A DNA stretch of 64,000 nucleotides from CAJBVG01 sp044337515 (GTDB lineage Bacteria > Bacteroidota > Bacteroidia > Sphingobacteriales > Sphingobacteriaceae), in the NCBI GenBank assembly GCA_044337515.1, contig JBIINK010000001.1, forward strand, positions 1-64,000, in the 5' to 3' direction. The translations under genes and the position numbers were made by a program. Below the pieces are notes generated by a model that searched no databases, had not been told where the DNA came from, and saw only the letters and a list, made by a program, of their open reading frames with translations. Below, piece after piece: positions 25,613 to 34,246 of the stretch (its first letter is position 1; each line of letters starts with the position of its first letter).

Positions 25613-27004
25613 TTAAAAATTTATACTTGTTGATATACCTGAAATAATAGTTACTTTTTTAACCACACTCGACTTGCTTGTTGTGCTCGCTTTTGTTCTA
25701 TATAGGAGTTCGTAGTTACCAGGTTGTAATGAAAAGGTTTCTTTAATACTGTTAGCATCTACTGATACAATTTTTTCTAATTCGTTTTTACTATTGCGTT
25801 TGTATATAAATAAGTATCCTGCTTTCTTGTTGATTTGTAGCATTCCCGGATTAGTTACGGTAATCGCTTTTGTTTGTGATTGTAAAATATCAATCTGTTC
25901 AAACTTTGTAATTGGTGTTGTTAGTACATCAATATCATAAGTTCCAATAAGGTAGGAGAGTGTTGTATTTAAATCTTGAATGCAAATAATTTTATTATTC
26001 TGCTTAATAATGCATTTTATACTTTTAGCTTTTGTATTCCCTATCATGCTTAGCTTTAACGAGCCTTGCGGAGTCTCCATTGCTTTAACTAAGTGTTTCC
26101 CTTGTACCAATTCAACATCACTTAATATTTTTGAAGGATGAGTATGAACTTTAATATTATATTTTCTATTGGGGTCGATGTAAAGAGTATCGGGTTGCCC
26201 GTAAGCGTTTAAGGTATGATAGAAATTATATTTTAATGCAGAAGTACTTTGATCGAAAAAGCTCATCGCCACATTGGTTTCAGTAGGCTTATCGTTTACA
26301 TTAAGCAAATTTACTTGTAAACTTGTTGGGTTCAACATCGAGGTAATAACCACGCTAGCAATTTGCGCCTGACTTAAATTCTCAGATTCTTGGATGTCGA
26401 AAATTTGACCAACACATTCGAATGCTTTTTTCTGTTCCGGAGTTAATCCTAGTCCAACGATATAAGGTCGTAAATATATTCCAGCTGATTGTAATTTTCG
26501 ACTTGCATCGCATGCATCACCATCGCAATTTTCAAACCCATCAGAAATTAAAATGATAACTGATCGTTGCTCCGCTTTGGTTAGCGGGAAATCGTTAACA
26601 GCAGATTCTAGAGATAGTGCAATTGGTGAATATCCTTTTGGAGTGATGCGATCAAGCATTTTTGGTAAGTTAGCTTGATTATTTGTATTGAATGGTAATT
26701 CTAATTTTGTGTCTTTGCAATCGAATAAACTTTTATCTTTTTGATGTCCAAATACTCGAACAGCAAATGGAATATTTTCTCTGCTTAAACTATCGGATAA
26801 GTGGGCGAGGATTTTTTTAGCCATTTCCATTTTAGTAGTTTCTTTCCACTTGCCATTCATACTGCCAGAGGCATCAATAATAAAAAGCACACGAGAGGGT
26901 TTCTGTGTGCTTTTCATTTGAGAATATGAATCTAGTGCTACTAAAAAGAATAGTGCAAAGAGTAATAATGTTCGACTGCTAAATAATCTACTATACGTGA
27001 TCAA
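25613..27004 (-). CDS. Exported VWA-domain protein (paralogue 1)
   Basis: 463 aa if the TTG at 27004 is the start; no ATG is available before the signal peptide, whose hydrophobic core is LLLFALFFLVALDSYSQ. VWA domain (~36-225) with MIDAS DASGS at 44-48 and ILISDGFENC, followed by the same beta-rich C-terminal region as paralogue 2. The two clearly align over their full length, including cysteine pattern and the YLIGTYDI(D/E)VLT segment. It starts 13 bp after the transketolase N subunit stop. Probably periplasmic or surface bound; function unknown. Confidence 0.78.
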   Translation of the reverse strand: MITYSRLFSSRTLLLFALFFLVALDSYSQMKSTQKPSRVLFIIDASGSMNGKWKETTKMEMAKKILAHLSDSLSRENIPFAVRVFGHQKDKSLFDCKDTKLELPFNTNNQANLPKMLDRITPKGYSPIALSLESAVNDFPLTKAEQRSVIILISDGFENCDGDACDASRKLQSAGIYLRPYIVGLGLTPEQKKAFECVGQIFDIQESENLSQAQIASVVITSMLNPTSLQVNLLNVNDKPTETNVAMSFFDQSTSALKYNFYHTLNAYGQPDTLYIDPNRKYNIKVHTHPSKILSDVELVQGKHLVKAMETPQGSLKLSMIGNTKAKSIKCIIKQNNKIICIQDLNTTLSYLIGTYDIDVLTTPITKFEQIDILQSQTKAITVTNPGMLQINKKAGYLFIYKRNSKNELEKIVSVDANSIKETFSLQPGNYELLYRTKASTTSKSSVVKKVTIISGISTSINF

Positions 27005-27017
27005 AATTTACTTTTGA

Positions 27018-27860
27018 TTAGTAATCAGTTAGTGTTTCTTCAAGTTGTGCAAGGGCTGCTGCTAATTGCTCATTATTTGGAGCAACACCATGCCATTTAT
27101 GTGAGCCCATCATGAAGTCAACACCAGCACCCATTTCAGTTTTCATTAAAATTAAAACTGGTTTGCCTTTTCCAGTGTGAGTTTTTGCTATGGCTAAGGT
27201 TTCAATAACATTTTGCATATTATTGCCATCCATTTCTAATACATCCCAACCGAAGGCTAACCATTTCCCTTTAATATCTCCAAGAGATAATACTTGATCA
27301 GTAGAACCATCAATTTGTTGGCCGTTTAAATCTACTGTAGAAATGATGTTATCAATTTTATTGTGGGCAGCATACATTGCAGCTTCCCAAATCTGACCTT
27401 CTTGTAATTCGCCATCACCGTGTAAGGTGTAAACGATACATGGGTCGTTATTTAATTTCTTTATTTGAGCAGCTCCTAAAGCTACCGATAAGCCTTGTCC
27501 AAGAGAACCTGATGCAATACGAATACCTGGTAAGTGTTCAGCAGTAGTTGGATGTCCTTGTAAACGAGTATCTAACTTCCTGAAGCTAGCCAATTCTGCA
27601 ACTGGGAAATAACCACTACGCGCTAAAACTGAGTACCATACTGGTGAAATATGACCATTCGATAAGAAGAAAAGATCTTCATTGGTACCATCCATATTGA
27701 AGTTGGTATTGTGTTTCATCACTTCAAAGTAAAGGGCAGTAATAAAGTCTGCACATCCTAATGAGCCACCTGGGTGACCACTTTGACAACCATGAACCAT
27801 ACGAACGATGTCTCTACGGACTTGAGAAGCTGTTTTTTCTAATTCTGAAATTGTAGGCAT
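27018..27860 (-). CDS. Transketolase, N-terminal subunit
   Basis: 280 aa, the TPP pyrophosphate-binding half. It has GCQSGHPGGSLGCADFITALYF near residue 25-46 in pieces, the GDGELQEGQIWEAA TPP/Mg motif with HG just before it, and LNGQQIDG. Needs the separate C-terminal half encoded ~2.8 kb downstream on the same strand. First gene of the cluster; two exact -7 boxes lie 20 and 29 bp upstream. Confidence 0.9.
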   Translation of the reverse strand: MPTISELEKTASQVRRDIVRMVHGCQSGHPGGSLGCADFITALYFEVMKHNTNFNMDGTNEDLFFLSNGHISPVWYSVLARSGYFPVAELASFRKLDTRLQGHPTTAEHLPGIRIASGSLGQGLSVALGAAQIKKLNNDPCIVYTLHGDGELQEGQIWEAAMYAAHNKIDNIISTVDLNGQQIDGSTDQVLSLGDIKGKWLAFGWDVLEMDGNNMQNVIETLAIAKTHTGKGKPVLILMKTEMGAGVDFMMGSHKWHGVAPNNEQLAAALAQLEETLTDY

Positions 27861-27879
27861 ATTGGGTTATATTAAGCTT

Positions 27880-27896
27880 CAAATTTAGCAAAAATA
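27880..27896 (-). promoter_or_regulatory. Two -7 boxes for the transketolase-VWA operon
   Basis: Minus strand TAAATTTG (27880-27887) and TATTTTTG (27889-27896) both match TAnnTTTG, nine bases apart as in front of icmF. Leaders would be ~17-30 nt. Confidence 0.5.
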
Positions 27897-28023
27897 TGGC
27901 GAGAAGCAAAGGGAGTAAGGAGTATTAGATGGGGACGACGGAGAAATTAAATAATTGTTGTAACATTTTGTAAAATCTCTCGTTAAAAGTAATAAGGTAA
28001 TTTAATTTAGTTTAGTTAGGTCG

Positions 28024-28053
28024 AAAGCTCCAAGAAATTGGGGCTTTTGTTCT
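28024..28053 (+). terminator. Hairpin with U-rich tail in the DUF3050 leader
   Basis: AAAGCTCCA (28024-28032) pairs with TGGGGCTTT (28039-28047) with one wobble, followed by TGTTCTTTT. No plus-strand gene lies before it, so it is either an attenuator for the gene at 28112 or the end of an unseen short transcript. The rest of 27897-28111 shows nothing recognisable. Confidence 0.5.
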
Positions 28054-28111
28054 TTTAGTCAAACAAGTTGTATTCAATTGTGTTAGTATTTTTTTATTTT
28101 ATTCGAATACA

Positions 28112-28909
28112 ATGAACCACAAAACAGAGGCATTACAAGCTAAAATTGAGCCATTTCGTCAAGAAATTATTAATCACAAAGTTTATTCGGTAATCAAGGA
28201 TATTGATGATTTAAAGATTTTCATGCAATATCATGTATTCGCTGTTTGGGATTTCATGTCACTTTTAAAGTCATTGCAAAATAGTCTTACTTGTACTACT
28301 GTTCCTTGGTTCCCAATTGGTTCTGCGGATACTCGTTACCTAATTAATGAGATTGTTGTTGGTGAGGAATCGGATGTTGATTTACATGGCGTAAGAAAAA
28401 GCCATTTTGAATTATATCAAGATGCAATGAAACAAATTGGAGCGGATATGTCGGCTATACATTCGTTTATTTCTTCTTTATCAACAAACCATAATTTTGA
28501 CGAAGCATTTCTAAAAGCCAATGCCCCAAAAGAAGTTAAGGAATTTGTGAACTTCACTTTTGATGTTATTAAAAGCAATAAAAATCATGTTAAATCCGCT
28601 GTTTTTACTTTTGGCAGAGAAGATTTAATACCAAGTATGTTTAGATCTATTGTTGATGATATTAACAAAACCTTCCCTGATAACATTTCTACATTTAAAT
28701 ACTACTTAGATAGACATATTGAAGTTGATGGAGATAACCATAGTCATTTAGCGCTACAGATGACTGCTAATTTATGCGAACAGAATGATCAGTTTTGGGA
28801 AGAAGCAGAAGCGGCAACGATTCAATCATTACAAATGCGAATTAATTTATGGAATGGTATTTACAATTCTATACTAAAGAGAAAGAACAACATTCCTGAG
28901 CTTGCTTAA
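28112..28909 (+). CDS. DUF3050 family protein
   Basis: 265 aa cytoplasmic helical protein matching the DUF3050 family: the conserved N-terminus HKVYSVIKDIDDLKIFMQYHVFAVWDFMSLLKSLQ and PWFPIGSADTRYLINEIVVGEESD, and histidines in FHYLDRH-type context (YYLDRHIEVDGDNHSHLAL). The family has a haem-oxygenase-like helical fold with possible di-iron or haem ligands, but no established reaction. Preceded by a hairpin that may attenuate it. Converges on the TetR gene. Confidence 0.82.
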   Translation: MNHKTEALQAKIEPFRQEIINHKVYSVIKDIDDLKIFMQYHVFAVWDFMSLLKSLQNSLTCTTVPWFPIGSADTRYLINEIVVGEESDVDLHGVRKSHFELYQDAMKQIGADMSAIHSFISSLSTNHNFDEAFLKANAPKEVKEFVNFTFDVIKSNKNHVKSAVFTFGREDLIPSMFRSIVDDINKTFPDNISTFKYYLDRHIEVDGDNHSHLALQMTANLCEQNDQFWEEAEAATIQSLQMRINLWNGIYNSILKRKNNIPELA

Positions 28910-28925
28910 TTGGCAAAATTCAATA

Positions 28926-29597
28926 TTATTTCAAATTTGCGAAAACCAAACTATTCAAGTAGTTAATAATCTCATTCTCTTCTTTCTTTTTACCGAAATC
29001 TGTTAAAGACGGTAAATGGTGCATAAAGAAATTCTGAATATGTGCCATCTCAACGATAGTAGAGGCTAGTGATTTCGGGTATTTATATTTCGGATTGCAC
29101 TCTGTAATGATTTTGCCAATTTCAGCACATAAATCTTTATAAGGTTTAAAGAAATGCTGTTTATTATCTTCCTCTACTTGTTTCGTTAAATAGACCTTCG
29201 ACCCTTCTGAAATAATGATTTGATGTAATAAGCTTTCATCGATGTAGTCGGTGCTTTTATCGTCTTCAATTGCCTTCGATAATATATTTATTACTTTTTT
29301 GAGTTTCACTTCAGGGTCGGTAATATTATTGGTTTGAAATAATATTTGAAATTCTAACCATCCCCAATACCACGCCGCTAAATACACCAACAATTTATGT
29401 TTGTTCTCAAAATAACGATAGATACCTGCCTCTGTTGTGCCAATGTTTTCTGCCAATTTCTTGAATGTAAACGACTCAAATCCCTGTTTATGGATTAATT
29501 CTATGCTATGCTTAAGAATGTTTTTGCCAAGTTCTGTGCTTTCTGGATTGCGCAAATACAAGGCCTCATTCATTGAAATATGCAGTTTTAGCTTCAT
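28926..29597 (-). CDS. TetR/AcrR-family transcriptional regulator
   Basis: 223 aa. The N-terminal helix-turn-helix (~24-70) reads FTFKKLAENIGTTEAGIYRYFENKHKLL, a clear TetR signature. The C-terminal ligand domain is divergent. It is divergent from the bestrophin-carbonic anhydrase operon, and a 17-bp perfect dyad lies between the two promoters. It probably represses both directions in response to an unknown small molecule. Confidence 0.92.
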   Translation of the reverse strand: MKLKLHISMNEALYLRNPESTELGKNILKHSIELIHKQGFESFTFKKLAENIGTTEAGIYRYFENKHKLLVYLAAWYWGWLEFQILFQTNNITDPEVKLKKVINILSKAIEDDKSTDYIDESLLHQIIISEGSKVYLTKQVEEDNKQHFFKPYKDLCAEIGKIITECNPKYKYPKSLASTIVEMAHIQNFFMHHLPSLTDFGKKKEENEIINYLNSLVFANLK

Positions 29598-29632
29598 CTA
29601 AAGGTGTTTTTGAGATTTTCTAATTGTTAGTA

Positions 29633-29659
29633 CAAATATACATAAAAATATTTTTACAA
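29633..29659 (-). promoter_or_regulatory. tetR promoter (-7 and -33)
   Basis: Minus strand TATATTTG (29633-29640) with a TTG at 29657-29659, 16 bp apart. Faces left, toward the regulator gene. Confidence 0.6.
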
Positions 29660-29666
29660 TTATTTA

Positions 29667-29683
29667 TGATAGTAATACTATCA
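29667..29683. promoter_or_regulatory. Probable TetR operator, 17-bp perfect dyad
   Basis: TGATAGTA-A-TACTATCA is perfectly symmetric around one base. It lies between the divergent -7 boxes and overlaps or abuts both -33 regions, the classic place for a TetR-family autoregulatory operator. Confidence 0.72.
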
Positions 29684-29699
29684 AATTAAAATACTTTAC

Positions 29700-29707
29700 T
29701 ATCTTTG
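29700..29707 (+). promoter_or_regulatory. Bestrophin operon -7 box (TATCTTTG)
   Basis: Exact TAnnTTTG match 23 bp before the ATG at 29731. The dyad at 29667-29683 falls where the -33 element should be, so repressor binding would block polymerase. Confidence 0.6.
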
Positions 29708-29730
29708 CATCAGTAATAATTTTAAAAACT

Positions 29731-30624
29731 ATGTTATTGAATAAAAGAGTGCCCATAAGTTATATTATTAATAAGGTGAAATTTGATGCATTATATGTAT
29801 TTCTGGTCTCGATCGTAGTACTTTTTCTGACTACGTATTACAATGACCGTTTCCCAGATATGCCTTTAACAATTCCAGCATTCCTTGGTACAGCGATTTC
29901 TATTTTGCTATCCTTTAAAATCAGCCAATCCTACGACCGCTGGTGGGAAGCTCGAAAAATATGGGGAAGCATTGTAAATGATTCGAGAAGTTTAGTTATA
30001 CAACTTCAAAATTTCGGGGTAAATAATTCTCCTGTAGAAATTAAAAAAATCGCCTTCAGACAAATTGCTTGGTGTTATAGTCTAGGAAATTCGTTGCGTG
30101 GCTTAGATCCTTTAAAAGGTTTAGAGCAATACATTTCCAAAGAAGAAATTGAAGAATTAAAAAATCATTCGAATAAGCCTCTTGCTTTATTAAATGAAAC
30201 AGCTAAGGACTTTAAAAAATGGAGAGAACGCAATAGTATTGATAGTTTTACACATGTGCAATTAGATAATACCTTAGTAAGACTTTGTGATGCTCAAGGG
30301 AAATCGGAAAGAATTAAGACCACCGTATTCCCAGTTACGTACCGTTTTTTTTTACATTCTATCATTTACTTATTTGTAGTAACATTATCCATTTCATTAA
30401 AAGATATTGGCCCAATATTCGAAATTCCTTTATTGATGCTGATTTCTATAGCTTTCTTTTTATTGGAAAAATCGGCAACACATATGCAAGATCCCTTCGA
30501 AAATAAGCCAACAGATACTGCAGTAACTGCGATAGCGAGAACGATTGAAATTAATATTAAACAATTATTAAAGGAGTCGGATATCCCGAATCCTCATCAA
30601 CCAGAAAAATTTTATTTGTCATAA
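29731..30624 (+). CDS. Bestrophin-like anion channel (UPF0187 family)
   Basis: 297 aa integral membrane protein. Two N-terminal transmembrane segments, with the family signature FKISQSYDRWWEARKIWGSIVNDSRSL at about residues 70-97 in pieces, and two more hydrophobic segments around 195-240. The C-terminal PFENKPTDTAVTAIARTIEIN is typical of bacterial bestrophins. Homologues form pentameric anion channels; some eukaryotic and algal members conduct bicarbonate. It is followed 18 bp later by a beta-carbonic anhydrase, which suggests a bicarbonate role here. Confidence 0.9.
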   Translation: MLLNKRVPISYIINKVKFDALYVFLVSIVVLFLTTYYNDRFPDMPLTIPAFLGTAISILLSFKISQSYDRWWEARKIWGSIVNDSRSLVIQLQNFGVNNSPVEIKKIAFRQIAWCYSLGNSLRGLDPLKGLEQYISKEEIEELKNHSNKPLALLNETAKDFKKWRERNSIDSFTHVQLDNTLVRLCDAQGKSERIKTTVFPVTYRFFLHSIIYLFVVTLSISLKDIGPIFEIPLLMLISIAFFLLEKSATHMQDPFENKPTDTAVTAIARTIEINIKQLLKESDIPNPHQPEKFYLS

Positions 30625-30642
30625 TTAAACACTCAAAAAAAG

Positions 30643-31281
30643 ATGAAAACACTTACCAAAGAAATGCAAGAGGCGATAACGCCAAAGATGGCTTTAGAGT
30701 TATTAGTAGATGGTAACAAACGATTTGTAAATAATTTAAAAGTGAATCGTAATCTGCTACAACAAGCAAACGAAACATCAGATGGACAGCATCCATTTGC
30801 TGTAATATTAAGTTGTATCGATAGTCGTACTTCAGCTGAGTTAATTTTTGACCAAGGATTAGGAGATGTATTTAGTGTTCGAATTGCAGGGAATATTCTG
30901 AACGAAGATATTTTAGGAAGTATGGAGTTCGGTTGTAAAGTTGCTGGTGCAAAAATTATTGTTGTACTAGGACATACTAAATGTGGTGCAGTAAAAGGTG
31001 CTTGCGACCATGTAGAAATGGGTAACTTAACATCATTGCTAACTAAAATCAGACCAGCGGTTGATGACGAATCAATGACGACAGAAAATCGTACGTCGAG
31101 CAATCCTGTTTTTGTTGAAAATGTTTCAGCTATAAATGTGAAACGTACTGTAAAAGCAATAATGGAACGCAGTCCGATATTAAAAGAAATGATAGAATCG
31201 GGTCAACTAGGTATAGTGGGTGGCACACACGATATTTCTACCGGTATGGTGAATTTCTATGAAGATACGTTGAAAATGTAA
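30643..31281 (+). CDS. Beta-carbonic anhydrase
   Basis: 212 aa. Zinc ligands are all present: C58 and D60 in CIDSR, H111 and C114 in GHTKCGAVKG. Catalyses CO2 + water to bicarbonate + H+. No signal peptide visible, so cytoplasmic. Second gene of the TetR-controlled operon after the bestrophin-like channel. Ends seven bases before the convergent peroxiredoxin stop. Confidence 0.95.
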   Translation: MKTLTKEMQEAITPKMALELLVDGNKRFVNNLKVNRNLLQQANETSDGQHPFAVILSCIDSRTSAELIFDQGLGDVFSVRIAGNILNEDILGSMEFGCKVAGAKIIVVLGHTKCGAVKGACDHVEMGNLTSLLTKIRPAVDDESMTTENRTSSNPVFVENVSAINVKRTVKAIMERSPILKEMIESGQLGIVGGTHDISTGMVNFYEDTLKM

Positions 31282-31287
31282 GTAAGG

Positions 31288-31761
31288 TTAATTGGTTTGT
31301 AGTGTAAAAGCATTCAAAATCTGATTTGCGTGATCTTTCGTATCAACTTTTTCAATGATGTTAGAAATTTTGCCTTCTTCATCGATGATAAACGTTTTAC
31401 GAGCAGTGCCCATATAGGTTCTGCCATACATGCTTTTTTCTACCCATACACCAAAAGCATTCACTACTTTTTGGTCGGTGTCTGCAAGTAATGGGAATGG
31501 TAAACTGTGTTTAGTAATAAATTTCTGATGCGATTTTTCATCATCAACACTAATGCCTAGTAACTGAAATCCGTTTTTTTGTAATAGTGCATAATTGTCT
31601 CTTAAACTACACGCTTCAGCTATACAGCCTGGTGTGTTATCTTTCGGATAAAAGAAAATGATTAATTTTTTCCCATTGAAATCACTTAATGAAATGTTAT
31701 TTCCATCTTGGTCTTTGCCTTTAAATGCTGGGGCTTTAGAACCTACTTTTAATGTTGTCAT
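31288..31761 (-). CDS. bcp: Thioredoxin-dependent peroxiredoxin (BCP/PrxQ)
   Basis: 157 aa. Peroxidatic Cys46 and resolving Cys51 in NTPGCIAEACSLRD, five residues apart as in atypical 2-Cys PrxQ. Reduces hydroperoxides with thioredoxin. Preceded by the M23 peptidase gene with a one-base gap, so part of a three-gene operon (FAH, M23, bcp). Confidence 0.94.
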   Translation of the reverse strand: MTTLKVGSKAPAFKGKDQDGNNISLSDFNGKKLIIFFYPKDNTPGCIAEACSLRDNYALLQKNGFQLLGISVDDEKSHQKFITKHSLPFPLLADTDQKVVNAFGVWVEKSMYGRTYMGTARKTFIIDEEGKISNIIEKVDTKDHANQILNAFTLQTN

Positions 31762-31762
31762 G

Positions 31763-33538
31763 TTATCTAGTAAAACTTGCTAAGTATTGACTTTTATTGT
31801 CTTTCATATCGGTAACAACTAAACGGAACACATGTTTTCCTTCGGTACAATTTTCATCAAAAACATAATAGAGTAGGGCGTATTTTTGATCGTAGTTCAT
31901 TAATACCCATTGGTCGTCTATGTAAGCATTATATGATTTGATACCCGATAAATTATCTCCAATTTTTACAGATATGCGTGATGACTTACTTAAGTTTCTT
32001 CCGTTTGAAATGTTTACGGGTTTTATACTCGGAGGGATAGAGTCTACTCCGATATAAAAAGAACCCATTGTTTTGGCTTTCCCTTTAATATAACCATCCT
32101 GATTAAACCCACCCGCAGATCCTCGTCCGGATTGAACAACAAGTGCTTTGGATAATTGAAACGGAGTCATTTCGCGTTCTGGTTTAATCCAAACATCGTA
32201 GAAACTATGTGCAGGGATATCACTATTCCCAAGGGTATAACTTGATGAATAAGCATTTCCAGTTCTTGGCTTCATTGCTCTATACAAAAGTATACTATCG
32301 TAAAAAGTATAAGGAGGAAAAGTTGCAATGAAATTACCTAACACTAATTTGTTTTGAATGTCACAAGGCCAAAAATCTTTTGAATTTCGAACATTGCTAA
32401 ACTTAAGTTCGTATGGATTTTTTTCCAAGCAATTAATGGTGAATTTCAAAGTCGATGTATTTCCTTTAACATCTTTCACTACATACTCCATGTTATAGAT
32501 GTCTCCAGGTTCTAATGCAATTCGCCCTCGATTGGTAAGGTCTTTGTAAATAGTTAACTGATTACCTGGGTCAACAAAACTTTTTTGTACCCATCGCCCT
32601 GAATTATTACGTTCTTTAAAATCGCAATGCGAATTAATAGCTCTAGTGTCTTTAAAATAAAAGCGTTCTACTTTTGAAAAATAAATACGTTCTCCATTTT
32701 GTTTGAGTTCGATAGAATAAACTCCATTGTTATTGTTAGAGTTACTTTGCAAATCGAGCGCTTCTATTCCAATACCTACAGTACCCCAAGCGTTAATAAT
32801 ATTCCCATTGTTTATGGTGTATTCAGGGCGTCCACTTGCTGCAAAGCGCTGCTTCACTTTCAAGTTATTAATGGAACTATTTTCGTTCAGTGGATAAATA
32901 GTTACTGCTTGTATGTATGGATTTACTTTGTCGGGCACATCAAACCCACACAGTAATGGGTTAATGGTTTCTTCGGTTATCGCATCGCGAATTTCGAAAT
33001 GCAAATGTGGTCCTTGCGATGCGCCAGAGTTTCCACTGTAAGCAATTAATTGTCCTTTTTTTACAGGTAGTAAAGTAGGTTGCAAAAGAGAATCTACTTC
33101 AAAAGAATGTAGTTCATATTGCATCTTGCGCATAGCTTGAGTAAACGCAGGAGCGTAACGTTGTAAATGCGCATAAACACTCACTAATCCGTTGGGGTGA
33201 GTTATATATAAAGCGTAACCAAAGCCACTTGCTTGTACACGAATTCTAGAAATGTAACCTTCGCCTACAGCAAAAACCGGTAGGCCTTCTTGAGAGTTGG
33301 TTCGTATATCAATTCCCGAATGGAAATGATTCGGACGCATCTCTCCAAAAGTTCCAGCTAATACAATAGGGATATCTAATGGTGGTCTGAAAAAATCTTG
33401 CGGATACACACGATCTGCAACATCATTTAATTTTGGGTAAGAGTAGTTAAAAGCAAAGTTAGTAATGACCAAAAGTGATAAGCCAAAAGTTGCAATTGTT
33501 TTTAAAGCGTAATGATAAATCTGTTTAAATCGCATCAT
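31763..33538 (-). CDS. M23-family metallopeptidase, exported
   Basis: 591 aa. N-terminal hydrophobic segment (~12-32). LytM/M23 domain at about residues 60-200, with zinc motifs HFHSGID (HxxxD), YAHL and HLHFEI. The rest is Ig-like beta domains (DNLSGIKSYNAYIDDQWV). Likely a periplasmic endopeptidase acting on peptidoglycan cross-bridges. The start directly follows the FAH gene stop; two successive Met codons (33538, 33535) are possible starts. Confidence 0.88.
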   Translation of the reverse strand: MMRFKQIYHYALKTIATFGLSLLVITNFAFNYSYPKLNDVADRVYPQDFFRPPLDIPIVLAGTFGEMRPNHFHSGIDIRTNSQEGLPVFAVGEGYISRIRVQASGFGYALYITHPNGLVSVYAHLQRYAPAFTQAMRKMQYELHSFEVDSLLQPTLLPVKKGQLIAYSGNSGASQGPHLHFEIRDAITEETINPLLCGFDVPDKVNPYIQAVTIYPLNENSSINNLKVKQRFAASGRPEYTINNGNIINAWGTVGIGIEALDLQSNSNNNNGVYSIELKQNGERIYFSKVERFYFKDTRAINSHCDFKERNNSGRWVQKSFVDPGNQLTIYKDLTNRGRIALEPGDIYNMEYVVKDVKGNTSTLKFTINCLEKNPYELKFSNVRNSKDFWPCDIQNKLVLGNFIATFPPYTFYDSILLYRAMKPRTGNAYSSSYTLGNSDIPAHSFYDVWIKPEREMTPFQLSKALVVQSGRGSAGGFNQDGYIKGKAKTMGSFYIGVDSIPPSIKPVNISNGRNLSKSSRISVKIGDNLSGIKSYNAYIDDQWVLMNYDQKYALLYYVFDENCTEGKHVFRLVVTDMKDNKSQYLASFTR

Positions 33539-34150
33539 TTATTTCACATCTAAGCTAAGTAAACGCTGCTCTCCAATAAATCCTTCGTAATGCTCACCGA
33601 TACTAATCTTTCCAACCCCTGCAGGTGTTCCCGTGAAAATTAAGTCGCCTTTTTTAAAGGTAAAACGCGTAGATAAATAAGCTATAATTTGTTCGAACGA
33701 AAATATCATATCTGCACTATTTCCTTTTTGAACTTGCACATTATTTTTTGTTAAGGAGAATGATATGTTTTTTAAATCTTTGAAATCTCCAATTGGAATA
33801 AATTTCCCGATTGGTGCCGAATGGTCGAATGCTTTTGCAATCTCCCATGGCAAACCTTTTTGCTTGCATTTTTCTTGAAGATCTCTTGCTGTAAAATCAA
33901 TGCCTATACTTATGGAGTCGATGTAGCTTAATGCGAATTGTTCTGCAATATGTTTTCCCTCTTTCCCAATTTTCAAAACAAGCTCCGCTTCATAGTGAAT
34001 ATCTTCAGAAAAATCTGGATGGTAAAAAGGTTTGCCTTCACGAAGCAATGCGGTATCTGGTTTTAGGAAGATAACCGGTTCTGTTGGCACAGGATTATTT
34101 AGCTCCTTCGCATGTTCAGAATAGTTTCTACCTACAGCAAGTATTTTCAT
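33539..34150 (-). CDS. Fumarylacetoacetate hydrolase family protein
   Basis: 203 aa, single FAH domain. Metal-binding pattern HYEAELVLKIG and SIGIDFTARDLQ; FTGTPAGVG near the C-terminus. The short form is close to fumarylpyruvate hydrolase or acylpyruvase (YcgM, FAHD1) enzymes. The substrate cannot be read from sequence. First gene of the FAH-M23-bcp operon. Confidence 0.88.
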   Translation of the reverse strand: MKILAVGRNYSEHAKELNNPVPTEPVIFLKPDTALLREGKPFYHPDFSEDIHYEAELVLKIGKEGKHIAEQFALSYIDSISIGIDFTARDLQEKCKQKGLPWEIAKAFDHSAPIGKFIPIGDFKDLKNISFSLTKNNVQVQKGNSADMIFSFEQIIAYLSTRFTFKKGDLIFTGTPAGVGKISIGEHYEGFIGEQRLLSLDVK

Positions 34151-34246
34151 AGAAATGGGTTTACTGCGAAGATAGGAAAAACTAAAACCCTAAAAACTCT
34201 TGTGAGCAATGAATGCAAACAAGTTATTCATAGATGTTAAAAAAAA

